A stretch of DNA of 7,252 bases from NCBI GenBank assembly GCA_017743605.1, contig JAGHYO010000106.1:1-7252 (forward strand). The letters are read 5' to 3'. Source of the DNA: Thermoflexus sp. (GTDB taxonomy: Bacteria; Chloroflexota; Anaerolineae; Thermoflexales; Thermoflexaceae). Within the stretch, counting starts at the first letter, position 1, and each line of letters starts with the position of its first letter. Positions 5,069-7,252 of this stretch are shown piece after piece. The notes below the pieces were generated by a model that was given only the letters and a program-made list of their open reading frames with translations, was not told where the DNA came from and did not search any database. Made by a program: the position numbers and the translations under genes.

Positions 5069-6363
5069 AAAGGTTCCTGCTCCTGCTTGCAGTCCTGGCC
5101 CTGGCTGTGACGGCCTGCGCGCCAGCGGCCGCGCCCACCCCCGCCGTCACGCGGGAGGTGGTGGTCACCCGGGTGGAGGTCGCGGTGGAGAAGCCCAAGA
5201 CCACCGTGCGGCTCTCCGGCTGGGCGGCCAACCCCCAGGAAACGGCCCTGCTGGAGTCCCTGCTGTATCGCTGCTCCCTCAAGAACCCGGACATCGTGGT
5301 GAAATACGAGCCGATCACCGGGGACTACTGGGCCAAGATCAAGACCCTAGTTGCCTCCAAGGAGGAGCCCGACATCTACTACATGGACATCTTCCAGTTC
5401 CCCTTCTTTGCCACCAAAGGCGTCCTGGTCCCCCTCGATGACTACATGGCGAAGTCCGGCGTGAAGAAGGATGATTTCATCAAGACGCTGATCGACGCCT
5501 TCACCGGTCCGGACGGCAAGGTCTACGGCATCCCCAAGGACTTCAACACCCTGGCCTTGTTCTACAACAAGGAGCTCTTCGCCAAGGCAGGGATCCCCGA
5601 GCCGAACGAGAACTGGACGTGGGACGACCTCAAGAATGCCGCTCGCAGGCTCTCGGATCCGGCGAAGGGGATCTACGGCCTGGGCGTCCCGGCTGACGCC
5701 GGTCGCTTCCCGATCTTCGTTTTCCAGAACGGGGGTCGCATCATGAAGGAGGACTTCAGCGACACCCTACTAGACGGCCCGGAGGCCGCCGAGGCCGCGC
5801 GGTTCTACACCTCCTTCCGGGCGGAGAGGATCGGGAGCATCCCAGCCGATGTGGGAGTGGATTGGCAGGGCACGGCCTTCGGCCAGGGGAAGCTCGCGAT
5901 GGTCTTCGAGGGTGGATGGCTGATCCCCTACCTGCGCGAGCAGTTCCCTAACCTGCAGTGGGGTGCGACCTTCCCGCCTGCAGGGCCCAAGGGGCGAGGC
6001 AACCTCATCTTCACCGTGGCCTACGTGATCTCCAGCAACAGCAAGAACCCGGAGGCCGCGTGGAAGACCGTCGAGTGCCTCACCAGCGAGGAGAGCCAGA
6101 AAGTGGTGCTCTCCAGCGGGTTCGCCCTGCCGTCCCGGGCTAAGCTGAGCGAGGATGAATACTTCAAGACCCGCACGGAGTCCCTGGTCATCTTCAAGGG
6201 TGCGGAGTTCGGGACGCCCTTCGTGTGGGGCCTGCGGGGGGATGTGGTGAACGAGCAGATGAGCAAGGCCTTGGAGCGGATCTACCTCGAGGGCCAGGAC
6301 GTGTCCGCCAGCTTCAAGCAGGCCGCTGAGGAGATCCGCAAAGCCCTCAAGGAACAGCAATAG
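5065..6363 (+). CDS. ABC transporter sugar-binding lipoprotein (family 1, CUT1 type)
   Basis: This 432-residue extracytoplasmic protein captures a carbohydrate and delivers it to the membrane permeases. Residues 1-18 form a lipoprotein signal: MKR, a Leu/Ala-rich core, and the lipobox V-T-A-C with Cys18 as the lipid-modified residue. A linker of Ala/Pro/Thr then TREVVVTRVEVAVEKP (28-43) follows. The body fits extracellular solute-binding family 1: EEPDIYYMDIFQFPFF (100-115), YGIPKDFNTLALFYNKELF (154-172), NWTWDDLKNAA (183-193), FGQGKLAMVFEGGW (272-285) and NPEAAWKTVECLTS (328-341). Aromatic residues such as Trp183, Trp185 and Trp285 may stack on sugar. AAGGAGG at 5053-5059 lies 5 bases before the ATG, which overlaps the glycosidase stop by 4 bases, implying coupled translation. 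A permease follows after a strong hairpin. The ligand is probably the oligosaccharide or glycoside cut by the upstream enzyme, by context only. Confidence 0.93.
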   Translation: MKRFLLLLAVLALAVTACAPAAAPTPAVTREVVVTRVEVAVEKPKTTVRLSGWAANPQETALLESLLYRCSLKNPDIVVKYEPITGDYWAKIKTLVASKEEPDIYYMDIFQFPFFATKGVLVPLDDYMAKSGVKKDDFIKTLIDAFTGPDGKVYGIPKDFNTLALFYNKELFAKAGIPEPNENWTWDDLKNAARRLSDPAKGIYGLGVPADAGRFPIFVFQNGGRIMKEDFSDTLLDGPEAAEAARFYTSFRAERIGSIPADVGVDWQGTAFGQGKLAMVFEGGWLIPYLREQFPNLQWGATFPPAGPKGRGNLIFTVAYVISSNSKNPEAAWKTVECLTSEESQKVVLSSGFALPSRAKLSEDEYFKTRTESLVIFKGAEFGTPFVWGLRGDVVNEQMSKALERIYLEGQDVSASFKQAAEEIRKALKEQQ

Positions 6364-6374
6364 CCCCGGAGTCG

Positions 6375-6401
6375 GGGGGCGGGCCTTCTGGGCCCGCCCC
6401 C
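6375..6401 (+). other. Strong 11-bp hairpin between binding protein and permease genes
   Basis: GGGGGCGGGCC (6375-6385) pairs perfectly with GGCCCGCCCCC (6391-6401) around the 5-base loop TTCTG. It lies 11 bases after the binding-protein stop and just before the permease ribosome-binding site AGGAGGG (6406-6412). Only two T residues follow, so full intrinsic termination is unlikely. In sugar ABC operons such a structure between the binding-protein and permease genes often protects the upstream mRNA or causes partial termination, giving more binding protein than permease. That role is inferred here from position and stability. Confidence 0.75.
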
Positions 6402-6418
6402 TTCCAGGAGGGAAAGCC

Positions 6419-7252
6419 ATGGTCCGGAAGTGGCGCCGGCAGTTGGGGGAGTGGGTCGCCGCTTATGTCTTGCTCACGCCCTATCTCTTTGTCTTCCTGG
6501 TCTTCAACGTCTTCGCCATCGCCTACGCCTTTTATCTTTCCTTCACGTACTTTGACCTCTTCAGCCCACCCCGCTGGATCGGGTTGGGGAACTACCTCTA
6601 TCTGTTTCAGGACCGCCTCTTTCTGCAGAAGGCGATCCCGAACACCGTCGAGTATGTGGCGGTGGTGGTGCCGGTGCAGACGGTCATCAGCCTGTTGCTG
6701 GCCTTCGCTCTGGATCAGGACATCAAGTTCCGGCGCTTCTTCCGTACGCTGTTTTATGTGCCCTCAGTGACCTCCTCGGTGGTGATCAGCCTGATCTTCG
6801 TCTGGCTGTTCAGGAAAACCGGCGTGCTCAATCAGATCCTAGGGCTCTCCATTGACTGGCTGACCAGCCCCACCTTTGCCCTGCCGGCCATCATGATCGC
6901 CAACATCTGGGCCACTACCGGGACCATGATGGTGATCTTCCTCGCCGGCCTCCAGGACATCCCAGTGACCTACTATGAGGCAGCGATGATCGACGGGGCG
7001 AACCGCTGGCAGATGCTCCGCCACATCACCATCCCTCTGCTGCGCCCAGTGATCTTCTTCGTTGTGACCTTGGGGATCATCGGCTGCTTTCAGGTGTTCG
7101 ATCAGATCTACGTGATGACCGCCGGTGGACCGCTGGACTCTACCACCACTATTGCCTACCTGATCTACAAATGGGCTTTCCAGAGCACTACGCCCTTCAT
7201 GGGGCGAGCCTCGGCCGTGGCCTTTGTGCTGGCAGCAATGATCATGATTGTG
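6419..7252 (+). CDS. ABC transporter sugar permease, CUT1 MalF/UgpA type (partial, 3' end missing)
   Basis: The frame is open from the ATG at 6419 to the window end, giving 278 residues of a protein usually near 290-310, so little is missing. It is an integral membrane subunit. Hydrophobic segments lie at about 13-42, 76-98, 111-131, 153-176 and 209-229, with another starting near 265. The cytoplasmic EAA loop is clear at 187-206: EAAMIDGANRWQMLRHITIP, with the conserved Glu-Ala-Ala, Gly193 and terminal I-x-I-P; it docks on the transport ATPase. TAGGPLDSTTTIAYLIY (234-250) and the early PYLFVFLVFNVF region are typical of the first, MalF/UgpA/LacF-like, permease of CUT1 systems. AGGAGGG at 6406-6412 lies 6 bases before the ATG. 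A second (MalG-like) permease is expected beyond the window. The ATPase may be encoded elsewhere, as is common for CUT1 systems. Confidence 0.93.
   Translation, partial: MVRKWRRQLGEWVAAYVLLTPYLFVFLVFNVFAIAYAFYLSFTYFDLFSPPRWIGLGNYLYLFQDRLFLQKAIPNTVEYVAVVVPVQTVISLLLAFALDQDIKFRRFFRTLFYVPSVTSSVVISLIFVWLFRKTGVLNQILGLSIDWLTSPTFALPAIMIANIWATTGTMMVIFLAGLQDIPVTYYEAAMIDGANRWQMLRHITIPLLRPVIFFVVTLGIIGCFQVFDQIYVMTAGGPLDSTTTIAYLIYKWAFQSTTPFMGRASAVAFVLAAMIMIV

Noticed and set aside
6375..6401. Reading the hairpin as a true end-of-operon terminator.
   Set aside because: Only two T residues follow, and a well-placed ribosome-binding site and an obvious partner gene come directly after.

Overview
The window looks like the chromosome of a GC-rich bacterium, probably a member of the Chloroflexota (Caldilinea, Anaerolinea or Thermoflexus-like). 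The main clue is the lipoprotein linker of the solute-binding protein. Right after the lipobox cysteine it runs through Ala/Pro/Thr into a TREVVVTR...VEVAVEKP stretch, which I associate with Chloroflexota binding lipoproteins. High GC and frequent end-to-start gene overlaps fit but do not prove this. All genes recognised are on the + strand.

Region 1 (1-1479) is the end of a phosphotransferase (PTS) operon. It holds the last 27 residues of a glucose-family EIIB domain, a stand-alone EIIA of the glucose (Crr) type, and a predicted TIM-barrel protein of the PTS-associated family I recognise as DUF7916-like. The genes abut or overlap by 4 bases, so they are almost certainly co-transcribed.

Region 2 (1480-1878) is a non-coding stretch of about 400 bases with two weak hairpins, short direct repeats, two overlapping palindromes and an A/T-rich pair of 15-base repeats 31 bases apart. 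It ends in a near-consensus sigma-70 promoter (TTGACA, 17-base spacer, TATACT).

Region 3 (1879-7252 and beyond) is a carbohydrate-utilisation operon: a LacI-family regulator, a 708-residue cytoplasmic six-hairpin ((alpha/alpha)6) glycosidase-like enzyme with GH65/GH95-like features, a lipoprotein sugar-binding protein, and the first of the expected two CUT1 permeases, which runs off the end. A strong 11-bp hairpin separates the binding protein from the permease. The transport ATPase and second permease are not in the window.

The likely logic is that the binding protein and permease import an oligosaccharide or glycoside, the enzyme cleaves it in the cytoplasm, and the LacI regulator controls the operon. 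Three 10-base sites, each one mismatch from the palindrome GAAACGTTTC, lie at the regulator transcription start, just before the glycosidase ribosome-binding site, and in the upstream intergenic region. They are the best operator candidates. The most novel element is the glycosidase: its general fold can be recognised, but I cannot place its family or substrate with confidence.
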